Assembly: GCF_000308575.1 (NCBI RefSeq)
Contig: NZ_BAFZ01000100.1
Span: 1-64,000 of the forward strand
Source: Nocardia exalbida NBRC 100660
GTDB taxonomy: Bacteria; Actinomycetota; Actinomycetes; Mycobacteriales; Mycobacteriaceae
Direction of reading: 5' to 3'
DNA: 64,000 bases
The notes beneath the pieces are model-generated. The model searched no databases. It was not told where the DNA came from and saw nothing but the letters and a program-made list of their open reading frames with translations. Of this stretch, positions 36,813 to 46,888 are shown piece after piece. A program made the translations under genes and the position numbers. Positions within the stretch are counted from its first letter, which is position 1. Each line of letters begins with the position of its first letter.

Positions 36813-37691
36813 TCAGCTTCCGATCGTGAAGCAGGTACGGCAGAAGTCCTCGCCGAACTCCGTCAGCCGGAGACTCTTGCGCACGATCTTCGGCGCCCGG
36901 CCCGCCTTCTTCAGCGCCGCCTCCACCACGGGCTGCACCTCGAGCACCATGTACCGGCTGAGCACCACCGGATCGTCCGAGGTCAGTGTCAGCCCGAGGC
37001 GATTGAGATTGATCAGGTAGGAGCGCGCGCGGTCGGGGTAGCGCACGCCGGCCTGCTCGGGCACCGAGGTGAGATCGCCCTGCACCAGTTCCGAGCCGAT
37101 CCCCAGCGGCCGGTTGGTGCGCACGTCGACCGCGGGCTGCGGGCCGTTGAGCGCCATGAAGCGCAGGATGCGCGCCTCGTCGGGAGCGAGTTCGTCGAGG
37201 ATGCGGTCGTAGGCCGGGTGCACGTCCTCGGTGAAGTAGACGTCGGCGGACCTGGCCAGCAGCGCGTCGCCACGGCGGCGCAACTCCTCGGTGCTCGCCG
37301 AGCGCAGGTAGGGGCCGACGGTCAGCGGCTGCTGCGAGGTGGGGCCGTTGGAGGTCGGGACGTAGCTGACGATCTCCCGGACCGAGCCCTCGGTGACGCC
37401 GAGAGCGCTGCGGGCGATGGAACGCAACGCGTTTCCGGTCCGCTCGGCGATCTCGGCCGAGGACTCCCCGTCCAGCGCGGCCTGGGTGATCTCCCTGGTG
37501 ACCTCGTAGGTCGTGCCGACCGCCCATTGGCTTCCGCGCACGACGGTGCCCGCGGCCACTCCTGCCGCGCGGAACACGCCGCGGATCAGCCGTGCCTCAT
37601 TGCTGATCTGCCGCTGTTCGACATCCGAACTGCGCTCGACGGCGCGGGAACCTGGCCGAGCCACGTCCTGTCCGGTCCTGTCGTCTGCCAC
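36813..37691 (-). CDS. Abi-alpha-like (DUF4393) protein, paralogue 1
   Basis: A 292-aa protein. The amphipathic stretch VFRAAGVAAGTVVRGSQWAVGTTYEV comes first. The domain then follows with LDELAPDEARILRFMALNGPQPAVDVRT, LINLNRLGLTLTSDDPV and the C-terminal LTEFGEDFCRTCF. I recognise the DUF4393/Abi_alpha pattern. GTG 37691 follows GGAGA by 5 nt. It is divergent from a DUF445 gene that is followed by a clear paralogue (39198). Some Abi-alpha proteins act in abortive phage infection; that role is not shown here. Confidence 0.72.
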   Translation of the reverse strand: MADDRTGQDVARPGSRAVERSSDVEQRQISNEARLIRGVFRAAGVAAGTVVRGSQWAVGTTYEVTREITQAALDGESSAEIAERTGNALRSIARSALGVTEGSVREIVSYVPTSNGPTSQQPLTVGPYLRSASTEELRRRGDALLARSADVYFTEDVHPAYDRILDELAPDEARILRFMALNGPQPAVDVRTNRPLGIGSELVQGDLTSVPEQAGVRYPDRARSYLINLNRLGLTLTSDDPVVLSRYMVLEVQPVVEAALKKAGRAPKIVRKSLRLTEFGEDFCRTCFTIGS

Positions 37692-37884
37692 GTTTTCTCC
37701 GATATCGCCGGGGGGAACGAATCCGCTCCACAGATTACTTCCCCTTGTGTCGCGGGTCATTCGCACCGCCTGACTCGGACAGTGCGACCGGCACGCGGCG
37801 CGCAATAGGGTTTCTTCGAGGAGGGGGTGCTAGTTTTGGGTGCCGGTGAGGCGGCGATCACCGGTGTATCGGCAGGAGGGTGTC

Positions 37885-39207
37885 GTGTTAGAGAGCGTAT
37901 TCGGAATCCACCCCACGATCCTCCTCGAGCTCGTGACCATACCGCTTTTCACCGGCGTGATCGGCTACATCACCAACTGGACCGGCGTGCTCATGCTGTT
38001 CAAGCCGGTCGCCTTCCACGGCGTCCGAGTGCCGGGCCTGCGCGCGCTGTATCCATTCCTGCCCAAGCGAATTCAGGTCCTCCCGCTGCTCAGCTACGAC
38101 GGCCGGTTCGGGTGGCAGGGCATCGTCCCGTCGCGCGCCGACAAGATGGCGAGCATCGCGGTCGACAAGGGCCTGGCCAAGCTGGGCAGCGTAGCCGACT
38201 TCTACCGGGAGCTCGAGCCGGACAAGCTGGCCGAGCACCTCACCAGCATCGCCGACGCGCAGATCAAGGACATCGTCGAGGACATCCTGCGCCGCGAGCA
38301 TCCTCAGCTCTGGTACAACCTGCCCGCCCAGGTGCGCGACATGGTGCATGCCAGGGTGCGCCAGCAGCTGCCGGAGATCCTGCGTGAGCTGACCGAGGAA
38401 TTGGGCGCGAATATCGATCAGCTGCTCGATGTGAAGCAGATGGTGATCCGCTACTTCCAGGCCCGGCCGCATCTGCTCAACACGCTGTTCCAAGTGCTCG
38501 GCGCGAAGGAACTGCGATTCATGCAGAACTTCGGTTTCTACTTCGGCGCGCCGATGGGCGTGCTGCTGGTGGCCATCCTGCATCTGAGCGGCTGGTCCAG
38601 CCTGGTCGTGCTGCCGATCGGCGGTGTGATCATCGGCTGGGTGGTCAACTGGATCGGCATCAATATGATCTTCGCGCCCGCATATCCGAAGTGGTGGGTC
38701 CCGTGGCGGCAGGGCCTGCTGATCAAACGCAAGTCCGAAATCACTGACGGATACGCGGAATTGGTTTCCAGCCAGGTGATCACCGTGGCGAATATCGGCG
38801 ACGAGTTGCTCAACGGCCCGCGCTCGGATCGCACCATGCAGATGCTGGAGGACACGCTGCGCCCGGCCGCCGACCGCGCGCTCGGCCCCGCGCGCCCTGC
38901 GGTCAAATTCATGCTCGGCAGCCGCGAATACGACTCGCTGCAATCGACCTTCACCAACGAAGCCATGTCCATCGCGCCGATCGCGTTCGCGGACCCGGAG
39001 TTCAATGTCCGCCAGGGCAGGCAGATCAACGAATACATCGCCAGGCAGATGGCGATGTTGTCGCCGCCGGACTTCGTCGACATGCTTCGCGCGGCCATCA
39101 AACAGGATGAATGGCTCCTTTTCGTCCATGGCGGCGTGCTGGGGCTCTTCGCCGGATACGCTCATATCCTGATCTTCGGAACGGGAGTGGCGACATCATG
39201 GCTGTAG
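37885..39207 (+). CDS. DUF445 family membrane protein
   Basis: A 440-aa protein. The N-terminal helix ILLELVTIPLFTGVIGYITNWTGVLMLF contains the GxxTNW motif typical of DUF445. A second membrane hairpin, GVLLVAILHLSGWSSLVVLPIGGVIIGWVVNWIGINMIF, repeats the motif as VNWIGINM. A long helical soluble region lies between. GTG 37885 follows AGGAGG by 5 nt. It overlaps the next gene by 10 bp, and is divergent from paralogue 1. Confidence 0.85.
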   Translation: MLESVFGIHPTILLELVTIPLFTGVIGYITNWTGVLMLFKPVAFHGVRVPGLRALYPFLPKRIQVLPLLSYDGRFGWQGIVPSRADKMASIAVDKGLAKLGSVADFYRELEPDKLAEHLTSIADAQIKDIVEDILRREHPQLWYNLPAQVRDMVHARVRQQLPEILRELTEELGANIDQLLDVKQMVIRYFQARPHLLNTLFQVLGAKELRFMQNFGFYFGAPMGVLLVAILHLSGWSSLVVLPIGGVIIGWVVNWIGINMIFAPAYPKWWVPWRQGLLIKRKSEITDGYAELVSSQVITVANIGDELLNGPRSDRTMQMLEDTLRPAADRALGPARPAVKFMLGSREYDSLQSTFTNEAMSIAPIAFADPEFNVRQGRQINEYIARQMAMLSPPDFVDMLRAAIKQDEWLLFVHGGVLGLFAGYAHILIFGTGVATSWL

Positions 39208-40091
39208 CGAGTCCGGACGACGGCGATCCCGAGGCCGTCGAGCACCTCGACGCGACGGCGGCGAATGCCGGGCCATCGCAGGAGATCGCCCGGCGGCCGG
39301 CTTCGGACATCGCTCACACCGACGAATCACCAAGACGGGTCACGGTTCCCGTGGCCACCGTGCGTGCCGCTACGGGCGTCGCACGGGTCGCGTGGACCGC
39401 CGTCACCGGGGTGACCTCCTGGGGAGTCGGCACCGCGGTCGACGTCACCTCGACCGTCGTGCGGCGCAGCATCGAGGGAGCGCCGCCGCGAGAAGTGCTG
39501 GCCGAGGCGGAGTCCGAAGTCCGTGACGCGATGCGCAAAGCGCTCGGCCTGTCCGCCGCCGCGCAACCGCCCGCGCAGGACGCCGTGCCGACGCTGCGCG
39601 AGCAGGGCGCCGCGCTGCTGCGGTTGTCGGCGAGCCCGCACGGCGAGGACGACAACCATCCGGCCTTCGCGGGCATGCTCGCCGAGCTGACCCCCGACGA
39701 GGCGCGCATCCTGCGTTTCCTGCATCTGGACGGGCCGCAGCCCTCGATCGACATCCGCACCGGACGCCCGCGCGCGCTCGGTTCCGAACGCCTCGGCTCG
39801 ATGCTCACCCTGATCGGTGAGCACGCCGGCCTGCGCTTCCCCAACCGGATCCAGCAGTACCTGACCAACCTGCGCAGACTGGGCCTGGTCGAGCACGCGC
39901 GCGAGCCGGTCGGCAATCCGAACCGGTATCAGCTGCTGGAGGCGCAGTCACCGGTGCGGGAGATGCTGAAGCGGTCCGGTTTCGGCACCAAGGTGATCTA
40001 CCGCAGCGTGGTGCTCACCGACTTCGGCGCGGACTTCGTGCGCACCTGCCTGCCCGTGGTGGTGCAGGACGGACGCGCCTCGGGGCACTAG
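39198..40091 (+). CDS. Abi-alpha-like (DUF4393) protein, paralogue 2
   Basis: A 297-aa paralogue of the protein at 36813: both share LTPDEARILRFLHLDGPQPSIDIRT-type and LTDFGADFVRTC-type blocks and a middle NLRRLGLV segment. A Gly/Val/Ala-rich stretch near residue 55 (ARVAWTAVTGVTSWGVGTAVDV) may contact membrane. Its ATG is inside the DUF445 3' end (10-bp overlap), so the two proteins are probably made together. The stop overlaps the convergent TetR stop by 3-4 bp. Confidence 0.72.
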   Translation: MAVASPDDGDPEAVEHLDATAANAGPSQEIARRPASDIAHTDESPRRVTVPVATVRAATGVARVAWTAVTGVTSWGVGTAVDVTSTVVRRSIEGAPPREVLAEAESEVRDAMRKALGLSAAAQPPAQDAVPTLREQGAALLRLSASPHGEDDNHPAFAGMLAELTPDEARILRFLHLDGPQPSIDIRTGRPRALGSERLGSMLTLIGEHAGLRFPNRIQQYLTNLRRLGLVEHAREPVGNPNRYQLLEAQSPVREMLKRSGFGTKVIYRSVVLTDFGADFVRTCLPVVVQDGRASGH

Positions 40092-40681
40092 GGTTCCCAG
40101 CCGCGCAGCGCCAGCTCGGCCACCCGCTCCAATTCGGCCCGGCTCGCGCCGTCCCGCGCCGCCTGGGACATTCCCTGCATCACCGTGCCGACATAGCGGG
40201 CCAGCGTGCGCGCGTCCAGGTTCGGCGACAGGACGCCCGCGTCGATGTCGGCCTGGATGCGCGCGGCGAACGCGTCGATGTTCCGGTTGCGCATGTCGCG
40301 CAGGAAATCGGCGATCTCGGCGCTCGTGGTGTTGACGCCCGCGCTGATCACCAGACAGCCGTGCGGGCACGCCGGCCGGGTGTACTCCACCGCCGCCTCG
40401 CGCAGGATGCGCCGGACCGCCGCGTCGGCGGTGCCCTCCTCGGCGAGCGCCCGCGTGACGAAACCGCCGTAGCGCGCGCCGAATGTCGCGACGACCTCGG
40501 CGAACAACGTTTTCTTGTCTCCGAACGCCGCGTACAGGCTGGGCGCACCGATTCCCATCGCCGCGGTGAGGTCTCCGATCGACGTGGCCTCGTACCCGCG
40601 TTCCCAGAACAGCCGCATGGCCTTCTCCAGTGCCGCGTCCCGGTCGAAGGATCGGGGCCGCCCGCGGGTCGTGGTACTCAT
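40088..40681 (-). CDS. TetR family regulator of the adjacent SDR
   Basis: A 197-aa regulator with RSFDRDAALEKAMRLFWERGYEATSIGDLTAAMGIGAPSLYAAFGDKKTLFAEVV, the pattern of the AcrR/YjdC-like group often found beside short-chain dehydrogenases. The C-terminal part includes CPHGCLVISAGVNTTS. It is divergent from the SDR gene with 76 bp between starts, containing two TAGCGA-type operators. Confidence 0.9.
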   Translation of the reverse strand: MSTTTRGRPRSFDRDAALEKAMRLFWERGYEATSIGDLTAAMGIGAPSLYAAFGDKKTLFAEVVATFGARYGGFVTRALAEEGTADAAVRRILREAAVEYTRPACPHGCLVISAGVNTTSAEIADFLRDMRNRNIDAFAARIQADIDAGVLSPNLDARTLARYVGTVMQGMSQAARDGASRAELERVAELALRGWEP

Positions 40682-40693
40682 GCGGCAATTTTA

Positions 40694-40741
40694 TAGCGAT
40701 CACTAGAGAATGTGCTACCTTTCTTTCTGTAGCGACCGCTA
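40694..40741. promoter_or_regulatory. paired TAGCG(N2)CGCTA operators
   Basis: TAGCGACCGCTA (40730-40741) is a perfect palindrome and TAGCGATCACTA (40694-40705) a one-mismatch copy; both are followed by GAGAA. The 36-bp spacing puts them over both divergent promoters of the TetR/SDR pair. Confidence 0.75.
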
Positions 40742-40757
40742 GAGAAAGGGGCGCGTG

Positions 40758-41510
40758 ATGGGCGCACTGACAGGCAAGACGGCACTGGTGACCGGAAGCA
40801 GCCGGGGTATCGGCCGGGCGATAGCCGAACGACTGGCCCGTGACGGCGCACGGGTGGCGGTTCACTACAACAGCGACGAGCAGGCCGCGAAGGCGACCGT
40901 GGCCGCGATCGAGGCATCGGGCGGCGCGGCATTCGCGATCCGCGCCGAACTGGGCGTGCCCGGTGACGCCGAGGCGCTGTGGGCGGCCTTCGACGCGCAC
41001 GCCGACGGCCTGGACATCCTGGTGAACAACGCGGGCACCGACGGCATCCGGGAGCCGATCGCCGGGACCGACGAGGCGGCGTTCGACCGGGTCTTCGCGA
41101 TCAACGCCAAGGCGCCCTTCTTCATCACCCGTCTCGGCCTGGACCGGTTGCGGCCGGGTGGGCGGATCGTCAACATCTCCACCGGCCTTACCCACGGCGC
41201 GTACATGCCGCAGCTGATCGCCTACACCATGACCAAGGGCGCCATCGACAGTTTCACCAGCGTGCTCGCCAAGGAGGTCGGGGCACGTGGCATCACCGTG
41301 AACGCCGTGGCCCCCGGCATCATCGACACCGACATGAACGCGAACTGGCTGCGCAACGCCGAAACCCAGGCGGCGGTGGCGGCGATGTCCCCGCTGCAAC
41401 GAGTGGGGCAGCCCGCCGACGTGGCCGACGTGGTCGGGTTCCTCGCCTCCGACGAGGCGCGCTGGGTGACCGGGCAGTGGATCGACGCCACCGGCGGTGG
41501 ACTGCTGTAA
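40758..41510 (+). CDS. short-chain dehydrogenase/reductase
   Basis: A 250-aa classical SDR. NAD(P) motif TGSSRGIGRAIAERLA, LVNNAG, Ser in NISTG, Tyr-x3-Lys in YTMTKG, and the C-terminal WVTGQWIDATGGG. Residues YNSDEQAAKATVAAIE after beta-2 lean towards NADPH. ATG 40758 follows GAAAGG; the GTG just before it is an alternative. Likely induced when the divergent TetR is released. Substrate unknown. Confidence 0.92.
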   Translation: MGALTGKTALVTGSSRGIGRAIAERLARDGARVAVHYNSDEQAAKATVAAIEASGGAAFAIRAELGVPGDAEALWAAFDAHADGLDILVNNAGTDGIREPIAGTDEAAFDRVFAINAKAPFFITRLGLDRLRPGGRIVNISTGLTHGAYMPQLIAYTMTKGAIDSFTSVLAKEVGARGITVNAVAPGIIDTDMNANWLRNAETQAAVAAMSPLQRVGQPADVADVVGFLASDEARWVTGQWIDATGGGLL

Positions 41511-41586
41511 CGGCCCGGGGATCGCCCCGCCCCCGGTTCCTTTTCGCAACGCCCGCTACGGAACAGCATCGGCCGGCCGCTCCCAT

Positions 41587-41601
41587 TAGGCTTGAGCACC
41601 G
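41587..41601 (+). promoter_or_regulatory. candidate leaderless promoter of ispE
   Basis: TAGGCT (41587-41592) lies 8 nt before the GTG at 41601. No Shine-Dalgarno is present. The spacing suits transcription starting at or next to the start codon. Confidence 0.4.
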
Positions 41602-42536
41602 TGCTGTCAGTTGTGCCGAGTCCCGTCACCGTGCGGGCGCCGTCGAAGGTGAACCTCCATCTCGGAGTGGGCGACCTGCGTGCCGACGGCTACCACGACC
41701 TGACCACGGTGTTCCAAGCGCTGTCCCTGAGCGACGATCTGGAGATCTCCCCCTCGGGTTCGCTGGCCGTCCGGGTCACCGGCGAGGGCGCCGCGGACGT
41801 GCCGACCGACCGGACGAACCTGGTCTGGAAGGCGGCCGTCCGGCTCGCGCACCTCGGCGGCCGCGCTCCCCTGGTGGAAATCGCCATCGCCAAAGGCATT
41901 CCGGTAGCCGGGGGCATGGCGGGCGGGAGCGCCGACGCCGCCGCCGCGCTGGTCGGGCTGAACGAACTGTGGGACCTGGGATTGTCCAGGGAGGAACTGA
42001 GCGCGGTGGCGGCCGAACTCGGCAGCGATGTGCCGTTCGCCCTGCACGGCGGCACCGCGCTCGGCACCGGCCGCGGGGAGCGCCTGCTGCCGGTGCTGTC
42101 GCGCAGTACCTTTCACTGGGTGCTCGCCTTCGCCAAAGGCGGTCTGTCCACGCCCGCGGTCTTCGCCGAACTCGACCGGTTGCGCGAGCACGGCGATCCG
42201 CCTCGGGTCGGCGAACCGCAGCAGTTGATGCAAGCGCTGGCCTCCGGCGACGCGCACCAGCTCGCACCCTTGCTCGGCAACGACCTCCAGGCGGCGGCGG
42301 TGTCGCTGAAGCCGGAACTGCGCCGCACGCTGCGGGCGGGCGTCACGGCGGGCGCGCTGGCCGGGCTGGTTTCCGGCTCCGGGCCCACGTGCGCGTTCCT
42401 GTGCGAGAGCGAGGAATCGGCGATCTCGGTGGCCGCCGAACTCGCGGGCGCGGGCGTCTGCCGCAGCGTGCGGACGGCCGGCGGGCCCGTGCCCGGTGCG
42501 CGCGTTCTCAGCGCCGACCCGTCGGGGAAGCACTGA
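41601..42536 (+). CDS. ispE: 4-diphosphocytidyl-2-C-methyl-D-erythritol kinase
   Basis: A 311-aa GHMP kinase of the MEP isoprenoid pathway. Motifs: VRAPSKVNLHLGVGDLRADGYHDL, the ATP loop PVAGGMAGGSADAAAALVGLN, GSDVPFALHGGTALGTGRG and LVSGSGPTCAFL. The GTG at 41601 is chosen because it sits behind a TANNNT box; TTG 41592 is in the same frame. In M. tuberculosis ispE follows ksgA on the same strand; here it is in the opposite orientation and 3.4 kb from ksgA. Confidence 0.94.
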   Translation: MLSVVPSPVTVRAPSKVNLHLGVGDLRADGYHDLTTVFQALSLSDDLEISPSGSLAVRVTGEGAADVPTDRTNLVWKAAVRLAHLGGRAPLVEIAIAKGIPVAGGMAGGSADAAAALVGLNELWDLGLSREELSAVAAELGSDVPFALHGGTALGTGRGERLLPVLSRSTFHWVLAFAKGGLSTPAVFAELDRLREHGDPPRVGEPQQLMQALASGDAHQLAPLLGNDLQAAAVSLKPELRRTLRAGVTAGALAGLVSGSGPTCAFLCESEESAISVAAELAGAGVCRSVRTAGGPVPGARVLSADPSGKH

Positions 42537-42636
42537 CCGGCAGCGCCTCGCCGACGGACGAAGGCGCCCGACCGGCAGCGACGCGAGGACAGCCCTGAAG
42601 CGTCCAGTCCTCCGCCGCGGCACGAAGGCGCGTTGC

Positions 42637-43485
42637 TCAGGGCAGCGCGTCGGCGAGCCGATCGACCTGATCGGCATCGCGCCCGTAGCAGTAGAACATC
42701 ACCTCGTCCGCGCCCAGATCGCCGAATTCGGCGATGGTGGCGCGGATCTGCGCGGGCGTGGTGAGCATTCCGGCGAGGAAGCCCTCGGCGTAATCGCTGA
42801 ACGCGTAGTAGGCGCCCATCGACGCGCGGGCGTCCTCGATGACGTGATCCGGGCCGAGGGCCACGTTGACCTGGGCGACGATCCTCGGCTCACCCGAGCG
42901 GCCGTGATCGGTCCAGGAACGGCGCACGGTGTCGAAGAGGTTGCCCGCCCAGGAGGGCGGCGCGGCGGCGAGGAATCCGCCGCCCCACCGCCCGACGCGC
43001 CCGAGCGCGGCGGGCTGGAAACCGCCGAACAGAATCTCGGGCCCTTCCGGGCGCAGCGGCGCGGGGCCGATCGGCCCGCACTCGTCGCTGTAGGCCTCCC
43101 CCGCCCACAGGCGGCGCAGGAGCGCGAGTTGCTCGTCGAGGCGGCGGCCGCGGGTGCGCAGGTCGGTGCCCGAGGCGAGGTGGTCGTCGGCGCGACCGCC
43201 GACGCCGAGGCCGAGCACCAGCCGTCCGCCGGTCATCCGGTCGAGCGTGGCGGCCTGCTTGGCGAGCAGCACCGGATCGCGCAGCGGCGCGAGCAGCACT
43301 TCGGTCTGCACCTTGACGCGGCTGGTCGCGCCGGCGATCGTGGCCAGCGCGATCAGCGGTTCGGGGTTGTCGTAGACCAGCCGGTCGAGCAGGCCGAGGG
43401 TGCGGAACGGGCCCGCGTCGGCGCGCCGGGCCCAGTCGAGCAGGGCGGCGGGATCGGAAATGGGCAGGCCGAGGCCGACGTGCAT
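42637..43485 (-). CDS. LLM-class flavin/F420-dependent oxidoreductase
   Basis: A 282-aa TIM-barrel enzyme of the luciferase-like group. MHVGLGLPISDPAALLDWARRAD opens it, followed by LATIAGATSRVKVQTEVLLAPLRDPVLLAKQAATLDRMTGGRLVLGLGVGGRADD, the common cofactor region, and FGGFQPAALGRVGRWGGGFL. In Nocardia-like species the cofactor is often F420, but this is not decidable here. Two perfect palindromes upstream indicate TetR-type control; convergent with ispE. Confidence 0.88.
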   Translation of the reverse strand: MHVGLGLPISDPAALLDWARRADAGPFRTLGLLDRLVYDNPEPLIALATIAGATSRVKVQTEVLLAPLRDPVLLAKQAATLDRMTGGRLVLGLGVGGRADDHLASGTDLRTRGRRLDEQLALLRRLWAGEAYSDECGPIGPAPLRPEGPEILFGGFQPAALGRVGRWGGGFLAAAPPSWAGNLFDTVRRSWTDHGRSGEPRIVAQVNVALGPDHVIEDARASMGAYYAFSDYAEGFLAGMLTTPAQIRATIAEFGDLGADEVMFYCYGRDADQVDRLADALP

Positions 43486-43603
43486 GGAATTCCTCCGGGG
43501 AAGCGATGCGGAATGGGACGGGTGCCGCCCGCCGACACCTCGAGGCGAGGTGGGCGTCCCACTCTGCGGCTGTACTTCTGGGGAACGCCGGATCGGTTAC
43601 ATG

Positions 43604-43651
43604 GAACGAACAGTGTTCGTTCGCCGCTCAATCTAAACGAACATTGTTCGT
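43604..43651. promoter_or_regulatory. two ACGAACAnTGTTCGT palindromes upstream of the LLM gene
   Basis: GAACGAACAGTGTTCGTTC (43604-43622; 9-bp perfect arms) and ACGAACATTGTTCGT (43637-43651; 7-bp perfect arms), centres 31 bp apart. They lie 120-165 bp before the LLM start and 125-175 bp before the ABC-F start. The form is that of a TetR operator, but no regulator gene is adjacent. Confidence 0.7.
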
Positions 43652-43777
43652 CCCGCAAGCTCTCCCGCTGCTCGCCGGGCGAACGGACGCCCCGCCCGGG
43701 TCGGTACGCTGGCCCGGGGCCCACGACCGCGACAAACAGGTCTCATCGGACCGCCCCCGCAAGACACGGAAGGATCC

Positions 43778-45580
<1,803 letters not shown>

Positions 45581-45604
45581 GTTCGCGGCACCCTTGCGGA
45601 TTCA

Positions 45605-45642
45605 TACCCATAGGGGGTACCTTTCGAAGGTCGGGGTACCCC
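45605..45642. promoter_or_regulatory. CsoR-like operator sequences before the copper chaperone
   Basis: TACCCATAGGGGGTA (45605-45619) and GGGGTACCCC (45633-45642) are G/C-tract palindromes of the kind bound by CsoR-type copper repressors. A TATGAG -10-like box follows at about 45650, then AAGGAG before the chaperone ATG. Confidence 0.55.
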
Positions 45643-45679
45643 CCGGCCGTATGAGAATCTGGATGCGAAGGAGTCGGAC

Positions 45680-45886
45680 ATGCCCACCACCACCTACACC
45701 GTCACGGGGATGACCTGCGGGCACTGCGTCAGCTCCGTCAAGACCGAGATCGGCAAGATCGACGGCGTGACCGGCGTGGAGGTGGATCTCGCCAGCGGCG
45801 CCGTCCGCGTCGACAGCACCGCGCAGATCGCCGACGCCGACATCGTCGCCGCGGTGGACGAAGCGGGCTACGAAGTCGCCGTCTGA
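45680..45886 (+). CDS. heavy-metal-associated copper chaperone (CopZ type)
   Basis: A 68-aa single HMA domain with the ferredoxin-like fold expected. The metal-binding pair is Cys13 and Cys16 in MTCGHC. Length and the VDEAGYEV ending are typical of CopZ. AAGGAG is 6 nt before the ATG. The CsoR-like operators upstream suggest copper induction, but no copper ATPase (CopA) or CsoR gene is nearby, so it is a stand-alone copZ. Confidence 0.92.
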   Translation: MPTTTYTVTGMTCGHCVSSVKTEIGKIDGVTGVEVDLASGAVRVDSTAQIADADIVAAVDEAGYEVAV

Positions 45887-45900
45887 TCCGGACCGTTCGC

Positions 45901-45940
45901 GTGGCTCCTCGCTCCGGCCGATGCCGGTACGGGGAGCCAC
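45901..45940. terminator. hairpin between copZ and ksgA
   Basis: GTGGCTCC (45901-45908) pairs with GGAGCCAC (45933-45940), with an inner CCGG/CCGG. It sits in the 70-bp gap between two convergent genes and could stop both. Confidence 0.5.
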
Positions 45941-45956
45941 TGCCTTGTGCGCAGTG

Positions 45957-46838
45957 CTACGCCTGGGCCGCAAGGCGGACGAAGGCGGCGGTGTCCAGGG
46001 TTTCGCCGCGAGCGGTGGGGGCGATGCCCGCGGCGAGCAGGCGGCGTTCGGCTTCGGCGGGCGAGCCCGCCCAGCCGGCGAGCGCGGCACGGAGGGTCTT
46101 GCGGCGCTGCGCGAACGCGGCGTCGACGACCGCGAAGACGCGGCGGCGATGCTCGGCGTCCATCGGCCACGGGGGCTGGGCGTAGCGGTCGATCCGGACC
46201 AGCCCCGACTCGACTCGCGGAACCGGCCAGAACACCTGGGTGCCCACCGCTCCCGCACGCCGGACCGTCCCGAAGAAGCCCGCTTTCACACTGGGCACAC
46301 CGTAGGTGCGACTGCCGGGATCGGCGGCGAGCCGATCGGCCACCTCCGCCTGCACCATCACCAAAGCGACCGCGATGCCGGGCAATTCGGCGAGCAGATG
46401 CAGCAGCACGGGCACCGCCACGTTGTACGGGAGATTGGCCACCAGCGCGGTCGGCGCCGCGGGCAGATCCGCGGCGCTGACGCGCAGCGCGTCCGCCTCG
46501 ACCACCGACAACCGCGCCGCCAGCTCCGGCGCCCGGTCCGCGACCGTCATCGGAAGGTGGCGCGCCAGCACGGGATCGATTTCCACCGCGACCACCGAGT
46601 CCACCACGTCCAGCAGCGCGAGGGTCAGCGAACCGAGACCGGGCCCGACCTCGAGCACCACGTCCCCGCGCCCTACCCCGGCGGCCGCGACGATCCGCCG
46701 CACCGTGTTCGCGTCGTGCACGAAGTTCTGCCCGAGTTGCTTGGTCGGCCGCACCCCCAGCCGCTCGGCGAGCACCCGCACTTCGGCGGGCCCGAGCAGC
46801 GCCGCGCTTCCACGAGCGGAGATTTCAGGTTCGGACAC
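45957..46838 (-). CDS. ksgA: 16S rRNA dimethyladenosine transferase
   Basis: A 293-aa SAM-dependent enzyme modifying the two adenosines near the 3' end of 16S rRNA. Motifs: KQLGQNFVHDANTVRRIV, VVLEVGPGLGSLTLAL, AVEIDPVLA, VVEADAL and the catalytic NLPYN (VANLPYNVAVPVLLHLL). GTG start at 46838 with TAGATT 6 nt before it and no Shine-Dalgarno, so probably leaderless. It follows rpfB on the same strand (tatD-rpfB-ksgA order), as in M. tuberculosis. Confidence 0.95.
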   Translation of the reverse strand: MSEPEISARGSAALLGPAEVRVLAERLGVRPTKQLGQNFVHDANTVRRIVAAAGVGRGDVVLEVGPGLGSLTLALLDVVDSVVAVEIDPVLARHLPMTVADRAPELAARLSVVEADALRVSAADLPAAPTALVANLPYNVAVPVLLHLLAELPGIAVALVMVQAEVADRLAADPGSRTYGVPSVKAGFFGTVRRAGAVGTQVFWPVPRVESGLVRIDRYAQPPWPMDAEHRRRVFAVVDAAFAQRRKTLRAALAGWAGSPAEAERRLLAAGIAPTARGETLDTAAFVRLAAQA

Positions 46839-46850
46839 CTCGAGAATCTA
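46839..46850 (-). promoter_or_regulatory. candidate leaderless promoter of ksgA
   Basis: On the minus strand TAGATT (complement of 46845-46850) ends 6 nt before the GTG start. No ribosome-binding site lies between. Confidence 0.4.
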
Positions 46851-46888
46851 TCAACCGCGTCGCGACGCCCCCGGCGTCCGGTGGAGCG

